Shown: positions 8,001-16,505 of the stretch, piece by piece | Layout of the letters: each line of letters starts with the position of its first letter | Position numbering within the stretch: position 1 is the stretch's first letter | From: Prevotella sp. | Lineage (GTDB): Bacteria > Bacteroidota > Bacteroidia > Bacteroidales > Dysgonomonadaceae | Assembly (NCBI GenBank): GCA_031260865.1 | Contig: JAISKQ010000198.1 | Coordinates: 1 to 23,039 of the forward strand | Length of the DNA: 23,039 nucleotides | Reading direction: 5' to 3' | The notes under the pieces: model-generated | The model's input: only the letters and a program-made list of their open reading frames with translations | Told to the model about the DNA's origin: nothing | Databases searched by the model: none | Program-made: the position numbers and the translations under genes

Positions 8001-9511
8001 ATGCAATAGGTTATACCTTCCAGCGGTTTGCCGGATTCGATATGTCCGTTGCCGCACATATATCCTTTTTGGTTCAGTGATTTATCATAGACAAATACTT
8101 TTCCGCCTTTGGTCGAAACCCATAGCTGTTGGTTGCTGTCTTCAAAAATACCGCGTATATCATTGTTGATTGTGGAATGGATATTCGTATCCACCACAAT
8201 GGATTTGTAAACATCATCACTGAAAATAACCTTTTCCAATCCATTCGAACGCGTGCTCATCCACAAATTGCCCTGTCTGTCCGAAAAGGCGGTATGCATC
8301 ATGTTCGAAAACCGCCAGTCGGGTGAAGACGGTTCGTTATAGAACGGAACCGGTATATCTTTTTCGGCGTCGTACCAAGCGAATCCGCCGCCGCGCAGAT
8401 GTACCCAGAGTCGGTTGTCTCTATCTTCAAAGATGAAAAAGTTGGATGGGAAAACATTTGAAACGGTACTTTCTGTTTTTAGTTCAAAGTGCTTAAACGA
8501 TTTTGTTTGCGGGTTAAATTTTGCCACGCCGGCGTAATCCATCTCGAACCAGATATTCCCCGCCTTATCCTTGTAACAGGAAAGGATGCGGTTAACGGGC
8601 ATGTTCGGTAAGTTTGAAGTATCATATTTCTTTAACGCCTTGAATGTCTTATTATAGATATAAAAACCATCATTTCGTGTCGCTATTAATATCAGATTAC
8701 TATCTATATTATTGATATATATGATTTCTGATTTAGAATCTGTTTGCAGCAATTCGGTATTTTTTTTCTTTTTATCATATATCCATATCCTGCCTTTACT
8801 CGAACCAAACCATATATTATTCTCCAGTTCCATTACCGCGTGAAAATCCTGGGTAGGGTTATCCTCAACATAATTTTTTTCGGTAAAGAAGCTGTTTATT
8901 TTACCGTCGGTTGAAATCAAATATAATCCATTGTTGGTTAACAGCCATGAGTTTAGTTCTTGATCTTCATATACGGCATAAACAGCGTTCGCGTTAATCC
9001 GGTTATTCTCCCTGTTATAAATTTCGAGATTGAAAGTAGAATCGGTTACACATACACAGCCCATATTATCCGACAAAAGCCACACTTTACCGGACGCCGC
9101 GGTCACAATCTTTGAAGCGATGAATGTGAAATTTTCATATCCTTTCACAGATCGTATTCCCATGAATTTTTCCGGACGGGGGTCAAATCGGTGTGGTTCT
9201 CTGTCGTAAGGTAATGTCCATATATTACCGTATTTATCTTCACAGATAAAGTCTATCCGGTTGCTTCGCATGTGATATTTGTCTCCCTGTTGAATTTTAT
9301 AGGTATAGAAGTTGTACCCGTCGAAGCGACACAGCCCGTTCCATGTCGAAAACCACATGAATCCTTTCTTATCTTGCACAATATTCATAATGGTATGCTG
9401 CGGAAGCCCGTTTTCGGATCCGTAATGTTCAAAAAAGCATTTCTGCTGACAAAACGCGGGGGGGATAATGTGTGCAAGTATTATAATAAGAACAAATAAT
9501 TTCAATTTCAT
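5072..9511 (-). CDS. Hybrid two-component system regulator (HTCS)
   Basis: A 1479-residue inner-membrane sensor and transcription factor in one chain, which senses pectic oligosaccharides in the periplasm (by family) and activates the locus. Domains in order: signal peptide or N-terminal hydrophobic segment (1-21); two seven-bladed-propeller-like sets of Reg_prop repeats with many NIWFG/LWVGT-type strands (about 28-770); Y_Y_Y domain (about 805-895); membrane helix (902-928); HisKA with SHEIRTPL and phospho-acceptor H953; HATPase with NLLSNAFKYT (1065-1074), DEGRGM and GIGLSIV; receiver domain (about 1217-1330) with phospho-acceptor D1264 and K1316; AraC-type helix-turn-helix (about 1375-1476). 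All catalytic residues are present. It lies divergent from susC and behind its own promoter. Confidence 0.95.
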   Translation of the reverse strand: MKLKLFVLIIILAHIIPPAFCQQKCFFEHYGSENGLPQHTIMNIVQDKKGFMWFSTWNGLCRFDGYNFYTYKIQQGDKYHMRSNRIDFICEDKYGNIWTLPYDREPHRFDPRPEKFMGIRSVKGYENFTFIASKIVTAASGKVWLLSDNMGCVCVTDSTFNLEIYNRENNRINANAVYAVYEDQELNSWLLTNNGLYLISTDGKINSFFTEKNYVEDNPTQDFHAVMELENNIWFGSSKGRIWIYDKKKKNTELLQTDSKSEIIYINNIDSNLILIATRNDGFYIYNKTFKALKKYDTSNLPNMPVNRILSCYKDKAGNIWFEMDYAGVAKFNPQTKSFKHFELKTESTVSNVFPSNFFIFEDRDNRLWVHLRGGGFAWYDAEKDIPVPFYNEPSSPDWRFSNMMHTAFSDRQGNLWMSTRSNGLEKVIFSDDVYKSIVVDTNIHSTINNDIRGIFEDSNQQLWVSTKGGKVFVYDKSLNQKGYMCGNGHIESGKPLEGITYCIIEDSKKNIWLGTKGEGVYKLTPSGNAYLIKQYKYSPDNLYSLSSNSVYTILEDNKNRIWVGTYGGGLNLLDEEQERFINHRNNLKNYPAQYGSQIRTMLSDKYNNICVGTTLGLIMFSSDFTSVNEIDYKFYTRVPEDNESLSENDVYDICTTKKGETYIATFGGGINKIEAVDGAGFPTKFTSFTIKDGLPMDVILTIVEDDKGKLWIASEGNITKFDPEIKSFETYSEINRLISGQNFSEGARCTTKSGTVYFGYSKGILSIDPDNIKRNNKDTFKPYLALTKFQIANKDVPIGGNSPLKENIDDLKSIKLNYKQNFINIEFVALDYIEPKRITYAYKLEGFDEDWIITKKQRIANYTNLSPGKYIFRVKSTNSDGIWMENEHTLSIEITPSFWQTGWAYLLYSILIIAILYIILRTLFIFYRLRYRVKLEHEQTEMKTRFFTDISHEIRTPLTMIVSPVENIIENKQTSEDIKSQLQLVLKNANRMQRMVNQILDFRKIQKQKLNIQETPIGDYVSDICNNFSKTAEYQNINLKFFDNTNGEKIWIDRDSVEKLVFNLLSNAFKYTSVEKTIEVNVKRNIKDQAVAIEVKDEGRGMNKEILSKLFTRFASFNKDKSKPSTGIGLSIVKEVADKHHAKIIVESEVNEGSTFIILFPMGIDHFKDDENVVFVYADAAKEEANKTKPETADKLENPNISKPDKEEKANQQETILVVEDDSDLRRFIVTILEPYYNVLDAENGKQGYGIAVKAIPDFIVSDIMMPEMDGVELLQRIRTNTNTSHIPFILLTAKTDMESKLDSLEYGADDYITKPFSVKYLKARIDNIIRQRKRLYETYSFAHSTVESKAIESVKNTDVEPELKITPQDELFIKKIKEEVENNIDDNNFLVDDLAAAMAMSRTVFFKKLKSLTGFSPIEFIRDVKIKHAAKLIGTQQYTIKEVSYMVGISDTKYFTQCFKNIFSMTPSEYKNKVRES

Positions 9512-9529
9512 CGCAAATTAGGTTTAGTA

Positions 9530-9537
9530 CAAAAGTA
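9530..9537 (-). promoter_or_regulatory. -7 element of the HTCS gene
   Basis: The minus strand reads TACTTTTG, a full match to the Bacteroidetes -7 consensus. Transcription would start about 6-8 bases on, near 9523, only about 12 bases before the start codon at 9511. The message would thus have a very short leader. No good -33 element is visible. Confidence 0.5.
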
Positions 9538-9566
9538 ATCAGTTTTAAAGAAAATAATACAGGTAA

Positions 9567-9582
9567 AGTCAATTTGTCCCCC
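9567..9582 (+). promoter_or_regulatory. Candidate HTCS binding site upstream of susC
   Basis: The 16 bases are AGTCAATTTGTCCCCC, shared in 13 of 16 positions with the minus-strand site at 5020-5035 ahead of the DUF4861-uxa operon. It is the only C-rich block in an otherwise AT-rich region and points toward susC. Binding by the adjacent HTCS is inferred. Confidence 0.55.
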
Positions 9583-9764
9583 TCTAAAAAATATTTTAAC
9601 ACCCATTATTCCGAAAAAACATACATACATTGCAGTCGAATTAGAAAAACCATGAAAAATGAAAAAGAATTTAGTCTGTTATTTTTATTCTTTAAATAAG
9701 GAAGGAAAATACAAATTCGCAAAGAAACAAACGCTTAAATATTTATTATTTTAAATCTACAACC

Positions 9765-12700
9765 ATGCAAAAGACAATCAAAAAATTTTTGACACTGATT
9801 TGTATCTCGTTGTTTTTATTATGTGGGCAAAATGTATATGCTCAACAAAAAGAAATAAAAGGTACAGTAACTGACACACAAGGAGAGCCCTTGATTGGTG
9901 TTACTATCGCGGTAAAGGGTACAAACAAAGCGACCATGACCGACGTGGACGGCGCTTATATCCTATCGGTAGGCAATGAAGCCAAAACGTTAGTTGCTAC
10001 TTTCGTAGGGATGAAGTCGAGCGAAAAAAACATAACGGGGAGTGTTATGAATTTCGTCATGGAAGACCTCAGTTCCGAATTGGAAGAGGTTGTCGTGATA
10101 GGATACGGCACAGTAAAGAGAAAAGACCTTACAGGCGCTGTTTCCTCAATCAAAGGAGATGCTATTCAGGCGATTCCGGTGTCTAATGTAACGGAAGCCA
10201 TTACCGGTAAGCTGGCGGGGGTACAAATAACCACTACCGAAGGTTCTCCGGATGCCGAAATGAAAATACGTGTACGTGGGGGCGGTTCCATTACAGGCGA
10301 TAATACGCCGTTGTTTATAGTTGACGGATTTCCCGTGCAATCTATCAGTGACATAGCGCCATCCGACATAGAGTCGATCGATGTATTGAAAGATGCTTCT
10401 TCGACCGCCATTTATGGTTCGCGAGGTGCGAACGGTGTGGTTTTGGTTACTACAAAATCAGGTAAATCGGGTAAAATAAACGTGGCTTACAATAACTATT
10501 ACAGTTGGAAGAAAATAGCGAAAACATTAGATGTCCTTTCGCCAAAAGATTACGCGACATGGCAATATGAATTGGCGGGCTTAATAAAAAGCAGCGATAT
10601 GAGTTCATATACCGACTTTTTTGGAGCATATCAGGATATTGATTTATATGACAATATTCCGTATAATGATTGGCAAGATCTTACTTTCGGTCGTATAGGT
10701 CATACATTCAATCAAAGCCTTAGTATAAGCGGGGGCAGTGAAAAAATGAGTTTCGCTTTCAACTATTCACACACAAACGACAAAGCTATCATGCAGGGAT
10801 CGAACTTCAAACGGGATAATCTCAGTCTGAAATTAAATACGACTCCTGCTAAAAACGTCACTGTCGATTTCTCCGTCCGTTATGCCGACACAGATATTAA
10901 CGGCGGAGGATCGAATGACGCTAAAAGTACATTAGACACGGACAAACGCTTGGGTTACTCTGTAATCTACACACCGATACCTTTGGCGAACTTAACCTCG
11001 GATACAGGTAGTAGTGATGATTTGGGAAATCTTTTTAACCCTTTGGTCGCTATTTCGGACAACGCGCGTAAACAAACACGTAAAACGCTGAATTTAGCGG
11101 GAAGTTTCGGCTGGGAAATTTTTGATAATTTCCGTTTTAAGACAGAAATCGGGTTGGACGATTATAGGAACAGCGATAACAGGTTCTGGGGATTAACCAC
11201 TTATTATGCCAAAAACGACGGTTCGGGCAATCCTGTTACCCGATTGGTAAATATAGACCGTAACACACTCCGTAATACCAATACAATAAATTATAATTTT
11301 AAGAAATTGATAGGAAAAAACCATCATCTCAATATACTGGCAGGTCAAGAATATATTGGTACGAAAATAAAAACATTGACGGTTGAGCATCATAATTTCC
11401 CTAAAGAATTTACAGCGGAACAAGCTTGGAATTTATCATCGCAAGGTGATAATATAACAAAAGCGGATGATTTTTATAATCCTGACGATAAACTGCTATC
11501 TTTCTTTGGCAGGGCAAACTATGACTGGCAGAGTAAGTATATACTAAACTTTACTTTCCGCGCCGATGGTTCTTCCAAGTTCGGGAAAGAACACAGATGG
11601 GGATATTTCCCTTCTGCGGCCGCGGCTTGGCGCGTTTCGTCCGAATCGTTCATGGCTGGCACCAAATCATGGCTGGAGGATATGAAGTTGCGCTTTAGTT
11701 ACGGTACGGCAGGTAACAATAATATACCTTCGGGAGTAATGATTCAAACATTCTCGGCAGTCTCCTCCCAATGGATAAATGGTTTTAAAAATTACTGGGC
11801 GCCGACAAAAGATGATGATAGCAATGTCGTTATGGCAAATCCTGATTTGAAATGGGAGACTACAATTACCCGCAACATAGGTCTTGACTTTTCCTTATTG
11901 GGTGGAAAGGTGAACGGAACTATCGACGCGTATCTCAATACGACTAAAGACCTGCTTATACAGTTCCCTACCGCGGGTACCGGCTATACAGTACAATACC
12001 GTAATATGGGCGAAAACCGCAATAAAGGTATTGAAGCGACAGTCAATTGGATAGCCCTTGATAAGAAGGATTACGGCTTGTCGGTAAGCGCTAATATAGG
12101 TTTCAATAAGAACACGATCAAGTCGCTTGGCATAATGGATGACTTCGGCTGGATTTCAAGATGGGCGTCTTCCGAAATCAATGAAGATTTTTGGATCGCT
12201 GTCGGCGGATCTGTGGGAAAGATGTATGGATACCGTTCCGACGGCAGGTACGAAGTAAGCGACTTTGAAGAATATGATGGAAAAACATGGAAACTGAAAG
12301 ACGGCGTAACCAATTCGTCTTCGGCGGTAGGCACACTTCGTCCGGGTTCTATGAAATTGAAAGATTTGAACGGCGACAATAATGTGACCAGCGAAGATTG
12401 TGAAATCATAGGAGACGCTAATCCTTTGCATACCGGTGGCTTTACTATCAGCGGACGTTTATATGGATTCGACCTTTCGGCGAATTTCAACTGGAGTTAC
12501 GGAAATGATGTATATAATGCTAACAAAATAGAATACACACAAACAAGCAAATATCAATACCGGAATATGTCTTCGATTATGGAAAGCGGAAAACGTTGGA
12601 CAAATCTTCGTCCCGATGGAACTATTTCCAATGATGCCGCCGAGCTGAACGCGATGAACGCGAATACCACCATGTGGTCTCCTTACACTCAGAAAAGGAT

Positions 12701-12971
12701 ATTCAGCGACTGGGCGGTGGAAGACGGTTCTTTCTTACGCCTAAACACCCTGACTTTGGGATATACATTGCCTAAAGCGATCTTGTTTAAAGCAGGAATA
12801 CAAAATGTCCGTTTCTATGTGACAGGTTACAACCTGCTTTGTATAACAGGTTATTCCGGTTTCGACCCTGAAGTTTCCACTATTCGCAAAACAAATCTGA
12901 CTCCGGGCGTGGATTATTCCGCCTATCCTAAGAGTCGTCAATTTGTTATAGGACTTAACTTGAATTTCTAA
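9765..12971 (+). CDS. SusC/RagA-like TonB-dependent outer-membrane transporter
   Basis: Outer-membrane beta-barrel of 1068 residues that imports oligosaccharides, here probably pectic galacturonides, using energy passed on by TonB. A signal peptide covers residues 1-26 (cleavage VYA/QQ). A carboxypeptidase-D regulatory-like domain follows at about 30-100 (EIKGTVTDTQGEPLIGVTI). A TonB-box-like segment EEVVVIGYG lies at 107-115 and the plug domain at about 118-235 (PLFIVDGFPV, DIESIDVLKDASSTAIYGSRGANGVVLVTTK). The barrel runs to the C-terminal aromatic residue (LNLNF), as needed for barrel assembly. The susD-like gene starts 23 bases after its stop. Substrate is inferred from the enzymes downstream. 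No truncation is seen. Confidence 0.96.
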   Translation: MQKTIKKFLTLICISLFLLCGQNVYAQQKEIKGTVTDTQGEPLIGVTIAVKGTNKATMTDVDGAYILSVGNEAKTLVATFVGMKSSEKNITGSVMNFVMEDLSSELEEVVVIGYGTVKRKDLTGAVSSIKGDAIQAIPVSNVTEAITGKLAGVQITTTEGSPDAEMKIRVRGGGSITGDNTPLFIVDGFPVQSISDIAPSDIESIDVLKDASSTAIYGSRGANGVVLVTTKSGKSGKINVAYNNYYSWKKIAKTLDVLSPKDYATWQYELAGLIKSSDMSSYTDFFGAYQDIDLYDNIPYNDWQDLTFGRIGHTFNQSLSISGGSEKMSFAFNYSHTNDKAIMQGSNFKRDNLSLKLNTTPAKNVTVDFSVRYADTDINGGGSNDAKSTLDTDKRLGYSVIYTPIPLANLTSDTGSSDDLGNLFNPLVAISDNARKQTRKTLNLAGSFGWEIFDNFRFKTEIGLDDYRNSDNRFWGLTTYYAKNDGSGNPVTRLVNIDRNTLRNTNTINYNFKKLIGKNHHLNILAGQEYIGTKIKTLTVEHHNFPKEFTAEQAWNLSSQGDNITKADDFYNPDDKLLSFFGRANYDWQSKYILNFTFRADGSSKFGKEHRWGYFPSAAAAWRVSSESFMAGTKSWLEDMKLRFSYGTAGNNNIPSGVMIQTFSAVSSQWINGFKNYWAPTKDDDSNVVMANPDLKWETTITRNIGLDFSLLGGKVNGTIDAYLNTTKDLLIQFPTAGTGYTVQYRNMGENRNKGIEATVNWIALDKKDYGLSVSANIGFNKNTIKSLGIMDDFGWISRWASSEINEDFWIAVGGSVGKMYGYRSDGRYEVSDFEEYDGKTWKLKDGVTNSSSAVGTLRPGSMKLKDLNGDNNVTSEDCEIIGDANPLHTGGFTISGRLYGFDLSANFNWSYGNDVYNANKIEYTQTSKYQYRNMSSIMESGKRWTNLRPDGTISNDAAELNAMNANTTMWSPYTQKRIFSDWAVEDGSFLRLNTLTLGYTLPKAILFKAGIQNVRFYVTGYNLLCITGYSGFDPEVSTIRKTNLTPGVDYSAYPKSRQFVIGLNLNF

Positions 12972-12994
12972 CATAAATATTAAAGAATACAATA

Positions 12995-14782
12995 ATGAAA
13001 ATAAAAAAATTCACATATAAATCTATTTTGCTCTTAGCGCTCGCGGGTATAATCACGTCCTGCGACCTGGATGCTCCGACTAAATCTGCCACCGACGAAT
13101 CGATTGTGTATTCGAACTATGTTATCGCCGAAGCGGCAGTGGTGGGTATTTGCAATTCATTTGCGTCAGTTAACTCTTACAGGGGACGTTTCCTTCCGTA
13201 TTACGGGATTAATTCGGATGTGGAATGGATTAATAATATGCCGGAAAACGGGCTAAATATAGCGGATGATGGTAAATATGAACTTGCAGGATATGCGGCG
13301 CGTCCAAGCAATGGGCAAATGAATACTCCCGATAATGCATGGTCTGCTTTTTACGAAGGAATAGAACGTGCCAACTTGTGTATTCGCGGATTGCGCGCGT
13401 ATGGAAATATAGAGCAGGATAAGAATATGGCTCAATTGCTGGGAGAAGCCTTGACCTTGAGATCCGTCATTTACCTGGATTTAGTAAAAGGATGGGGAGA
13501 TGTGCCCGCGCGTTTTGAACCGATCGGTTCCGAAACGTTGTATATACCGAGATCAGACAGAGATATTATATATAAACAATTGCTCGCCGACTTGTTGGAA
13601 GCCGAATCATTGGTCGCGTGGCCTAACGAGACACAAGTGACAAGCAGCGTAGAACGTATAAACAAGTCTTTCGTCAAAGGACTCAGGGCACGCGTGGCAT
13701 TGTACGCCGGTGGTTACAGCCAACGTAAAGACGGCGTACGTAGAAGTACCGATCCTGAATTGGCTCCGGAAAAGATGTATGCGATAGCCAAAGAAGAATG
13801 CTTGGACGTTATCAATCGTAACGCCAATAAACTGGGTACATTTGAAGAAAATTTCAAAAAACTTTGTCAGGATAATATCGCGGCAGGAGGCGAGTCGCTA
13901 TGGGAAATACCATTTAATGACGAACCTGCGCGAGGACGTGTTGTCTTTACACTTGGTGTGTTACACCAATCTGTGGATCAATATACGGGACAAAATAAAG
14001 GCGGTGTAAACGGTCCGCTTCCAAACCTTTTCTACGACTACGATGTGCAAGATGTGCGCCGCGATATTACTTGTGTTCCTTACGAATGGTCGAAAGAGAA
14101 CCCAAGTAAACAACAACTTCGCAGTCTTAAATCATGGTGTTTCGGTAAATTGCGTTACGAGTGGATGAAACGTTATGTGACTTCGACAAATGATGATGGC
14201 GTGAACTGGCAATATATGCGTCTTGCGGATGTTTATATGATGGCTGCCGAAGCTATCAACGAACTGGAAGGACCGGGTAATGCCGCGCAATATCTGAAAC
14301 CTATTTTGGATCGCGCTCTTCCTGCGGCTAAGGTGAACGCGTATATGACAACAGCGACGGCAGGTAAGGATGCGTTTTTCAAAGCCATTGTGGATCAACG
14401 CGCGCTTGAATTTGCCGGGGAAAGCCTGAGAAAAGCCGACTTGATACGTTGGAATATCTTGAAAACAAAATTAGATGAGGCAAAAGCTAAGATGGTTCAG
14501 CTGGCAAACCGTCAGGGCGCTTATGCCGATCTTCCGGAAAGCCTTTACCATAAAATTGCCGCCGATGGCGAGACATTGGTTATTTACGGACTAAATCACG
14601 GTGAAACCGATGCTGTGGGAGCTACGCTTAGCGGTTATGAAAAAACATCGTGGATATCCGCGACTAAACTTCCCGAACCTATGATCAACTCTCTTTACCA
14701 GAAAGACCCGAACCAAAACCAGTTCTGGCCTATTTGGCAATACTTTGTCTCCACTAGTAACGGAACATTGACAAATGATTAA
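12995..14782 (+). CDS. SusD/RagB-like surface glycan-binding lipoprotein
   Basis: A 595-residue lid protein that pairs with the SusC barrel on the cell surface and binds the oligosaccharide. The lipoprotein signal is clear: a hydrophobic stretch followed by TSC with lipidated C23, and acidic residues at 24 and 26. Family hallmarks are WSAFYEGIERANLCI (116-130), RSVIYLDLVKGWGDVP (156-171), MRLADVYMMAAEA (408-420) and DQRALEFAGESLRKADLIRW (467-486). The protein is helical with TPR-like repeats in known members. It lies between susC (23-base gap) and the beta-helix lipoprotein gene (25-base gap), so the three are one transcript. Confidence 0.95.
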   Translation: MKIKKFTYKSILLLALAGIITSCDLDAPTKSATDESIVYSNYVIAEAAVVGICNSFASVNSYRGRFLPYYGINSDVEWINNMPENGLNIADDGKYELAGYAARPSNGQMNTPDNAWSAFYEGIERANLCIRGLRAYGNIEQDKNMAQLLGEALTLRSVIYLDLVKGWGDVPARFEPIGSETLYIPRSDRDIIYKQLLADLLEAESLVAWPNETQVTSSVERINKSFVKGLRARVALYAGGYSQRKDGVRRSTDPELAPEKMYAIAKEECLDVINRNANKLGTFEENFKKLCQDNIAAGGESLWEIPFNDEPARGRVVFTLGVLHQSVDQYTGQNKGGVNGPLPNLFYDYDVQDVRRDITCVPYEWSKENPSKQQLRSLKSWCFGKLRYEWMKRYVTSTNDDGVNWQYMRLADVYMMAAEAINELEGPGNAAQYLKPILDRALPAAKVNAYMTTATAGKDAFFKAIVDQRALEFAGESLRKADLIRWNILKTKLDEAKAKMVQLANRQGAYADLPESLYHKIAADGETLVIYGLNHGETDAVGATLSGYEKTSWISATKLPEPMINSLYQKDPNQNQFWPIWQYFVSTSNGTLTND

Positions 14783-14807
14783 TACACTCATTATAAAAAA
14801 ATGAATT

Positions 14808-16352
14808 ATGAATAAGCTAAAGAATATCATATATTTAATAGGATTATCAATTGTGATAATGCTGACGGGTTGTTCGGATATTGATGATGAAATAACAAAT
14901 ATTGGTTACGGCCGTTTGTTTTCACCTACCGAACTTGCAGCAAGAATTGTAAATAAAACGAGCGTCCGGTTAACATGGAATGCCGTTAAAGGCGCAGATG
15001 GGTATAATATTGAAGTGTTTGCAAATGGCGATATGTCTTTTGACGGCGCTCCTGTGTTATCATTTAACAATATAACAGAAATACCTTTTATCATTGAAGG
15101 TTTGGAAGGTGAATCGGATTACTCGATACGCGTTCGGGCTGTCGGCTCTGCGACCGCTGAATCAAAGTGGGCTGCTGTTACGGTTAAGACAGATGCTGAG
15201 CAGATATTCCTTCCTGTCGATCCGGACGAACTAAAAGCGACGGAAGTAACGCTTCGTTGGACTCCGGGTCAAACCGGCACAGAGATTGTTATCACTCCGG
15301 GCAATATTAAGCATGTCGTTACCGCGCAGGAAATAACCAACGGAGCTGCTACTATAACAGGCCTTATCGGTGAAACCACATACACCGCCAAATTGATGAA
15401 CGGAGCCAAAACCCGTGGAACTCTTACATTTACTACATTGATAGATTTGGGTGACGCGACAGGAGTTTATCCGGAAGACGACCTCATAGCTATTCTTGAC
15501 GCGGCTAAAAATGGCGACGCGTTTGTCCTCTTCCCAGGAACGTATAACTTGGGCGCTTATGATATTACGAAGTCACTCAAGATAAGTGGTTATAAATCGA
15601 ATGATAAACCGGTTATCTACGGGCAACTTACTTGTAGTTCATCCGTTAACTCACTGGAACTGAAATCGATTACATTCCGTGGTGATGAAACTCCGTCTGC
15701 CATGTTGGGTCAATTCTTTAATATATTAGTTGGTTGCAACTTGAAAACTCTTTCCATCAACGATTGTGATATATATAATTATGCAAATCAGTTGATTTAT
15801 AACAATACCTCAGGTACGATTGGCGATATTATTATTACCAACAGCCTTATCCACGACATCGAGGGTAGCGGCGGCGATGGTATTGACTTCCGTGGAAGTA
15901 CATTAGGTTCGTTTAAAGTAGAAAACACCACATTCTACAACGGATTCCGTACATTCCTGCGTATGCAGGCAAAATCCGGTCCTATTTCGTTTACCAACTG
16001 TACATTCTATAGAATAGCGAACTACGACAATAGTAATAACCATGGTTTATTCAGGGTTACCGATGGAACCACATTTGAAGTAAAGAATTGTATTTTTGTG
16101 GAAACAGGAAACGCGACAACCTCTGTTACCACTGCCGGAAACTTCTGCCGTCAGTCGTCCAACATGAAGGCTACAACCTCTTACGCGACGAATGTTTATT
16201 ACAGTTGTTATCAGTTATGGGTAGGTTTATACACCAGTCCGTCGGCATGTTCCGCAAGCGAGGTCAACCCTCAGTTCAAGAATCCGGCGCAAGGTGATTT
16301 CACCGTGCAAAATATAGATGTAACGGCAGGTGATCCGCGCTGGCTTAAATAA
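14808..16352 (+). CDS. Surface lipoprotein with FN3 domains and DUF4957/DUF5123-type beta-helix
   Basis: A 514-residue lipoprotein in the SusE position. The signal ends in LTGC with lipidated C22, followed by SDIDDE, a negatively charged start that suits surface export. Two fibronectin-III-like domains lie at about 37-128 (TSVRLTWNAVKGADGYNIEV) and 134-211. From about 215 to the end the chain has the short repeats of a parallel right-handed beta-helix (YNLGAYDITKSLKI, TFYNGF, SFTNCTFYRI, EVKNCIFVE), ending in GDPRWLK as in DUF5123. The likely role is a surface pectin-binding protein. Because this fold is shared with pectate lyases and polygalacturonases, and a DGIDFRG patch (D357, D360, R362) with R381 and R385 resembles their active regions, a catalytic role is possible but unproven. 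Confidence 0.85.
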   Translation: MNKLKNIIYLIGLSIVIMLTGCSDIDDEITNIGYGRLFSPTELAARIVNKTSVRLTWNAVKGADGYNIEVFANGDMSFDGAPVLSFNNITEIPFIIEGLEGESDYSIRVRAVGSATAESKWAAVTVKTDAEQIFLPVDPDELKATEVTLRWTPGQTGTEIVITPGNIKHVVTAQEITNGAATITGLIGETTYTAKLMNGAKTRGTLTFTTLIDLGDATGVYPEDDLIAILDAAKNGDAFVLFPGTYNLGAYDITKSLKISGYKSNDKPVIYGQLTCSSSVNSLELKSITFRGDETPSAMLGQFFNILVGCNLKTLSINDCDIYNYANQLIYNNTSGTIGDIIITNSLIHDIEGSGGDGIDFRGSTLGSFKVENTTFYNGFRTFLRMQAKSGPISFTNCTFYRIANYDNSNNHGLFRVTDGTTFEVKNCIFVETGNATTSVTTAGNFCRQSSNMKATTSYATNVYYSCYQLWVGLYTSPSACSASEVNPQFKNPAQGDFTVQNIDVTAGDPRWLK

Positions 16353-16366
16353 ACGTTAGAACAAAT

Positions 16367-16380
16367 CCCTGTTTACAGGG
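16367..16380 (+). repeat. Short stem-loop after the beta-helix lipoprotein gene
   Basis: The sequence ccctg-ttta-caggg is a perfect 5-bp stem with a 4-base loop, 15 bases after the stop codon. No T-run follows. It could help protect the 3' end of the importer portion of the transcript. Confidence 0.4.
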
Positions 16381-16398
16381 TATAAATGATGCAGTTTT

Positions 16399-16439
16399 CT
16401 CTTCCTCCAGTCCCTTCCAAATCATGACTGGAGGAAGAG
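16399..16439 (+). repeat. Perfect 13-bp stem-loop between importer and enzyme genes
   Basis: The arms ctcttcctccagt (16399-16411) and actggaggaagag (16427-16439) are perfect complements around a 15-base loop. It is among the strongest hairpins in the window. Without a following T-run it is unlikely to be a simple terminator. A role in mRNA processing or partial attenuation, setting more importer than enzyme message, is plausible. Confidence 0.6.
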
Positions 16440-16505
16440 GTTCACTGTCCACTGCTTATTTTTATTTGTTTCCCGTTTACTACTTACTGTAAAATATAGA
16501 TTTTA

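Larger units (their letters stand above)
9512..9764. promoter_or_regulatory. Divergent regulatory region between HTCS and susC
   Basis: AT-rich 253-base region with no gene. It holds the HTCS -7 element (9530-9537, minus) and the candidate HTCS site (9567-9582, plus). A weak second CACCC half-site lies at 9594-9604, placed 22 bases (two helical turns) after the CCCCC of the first. No perfect TAnnTTTG is seen on the plus strand. The nearest is TACATTG at 9626-9632, which would give a leader of roughly 125 bases for susC, so the susC start point is uncertain. Confidence 0.6.
16353..16505 (+). other. Intergenic spacer between the importer genes and the enzyme genes
   Basis: This 153-base gap is far longer than the 8-25 base gaps around most neighbouring genes. 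It holds two stem-loops (16367-16380 and 16399-16439) and a T-rich stretch before the GH28 start. No full TAnnTTTG element is seen, so I infer read-through transcription with processing rather than a new promoter. Confidence 0.5.

Noticed and set aside
9440..9511. Lipobox at C21 of the HTCS
   Set aside because: The preceding residues PPAF do not fit a lipobox, and HTCS proteins are anchored by the internal membrane helix at 902-928.
12071..12490. 139-residue minus-strand reading frame inside susC
   Set aside because: Antisense to barrel-coding sequence and low-complexity in Ser, Pro and Leu; no support as a gene.
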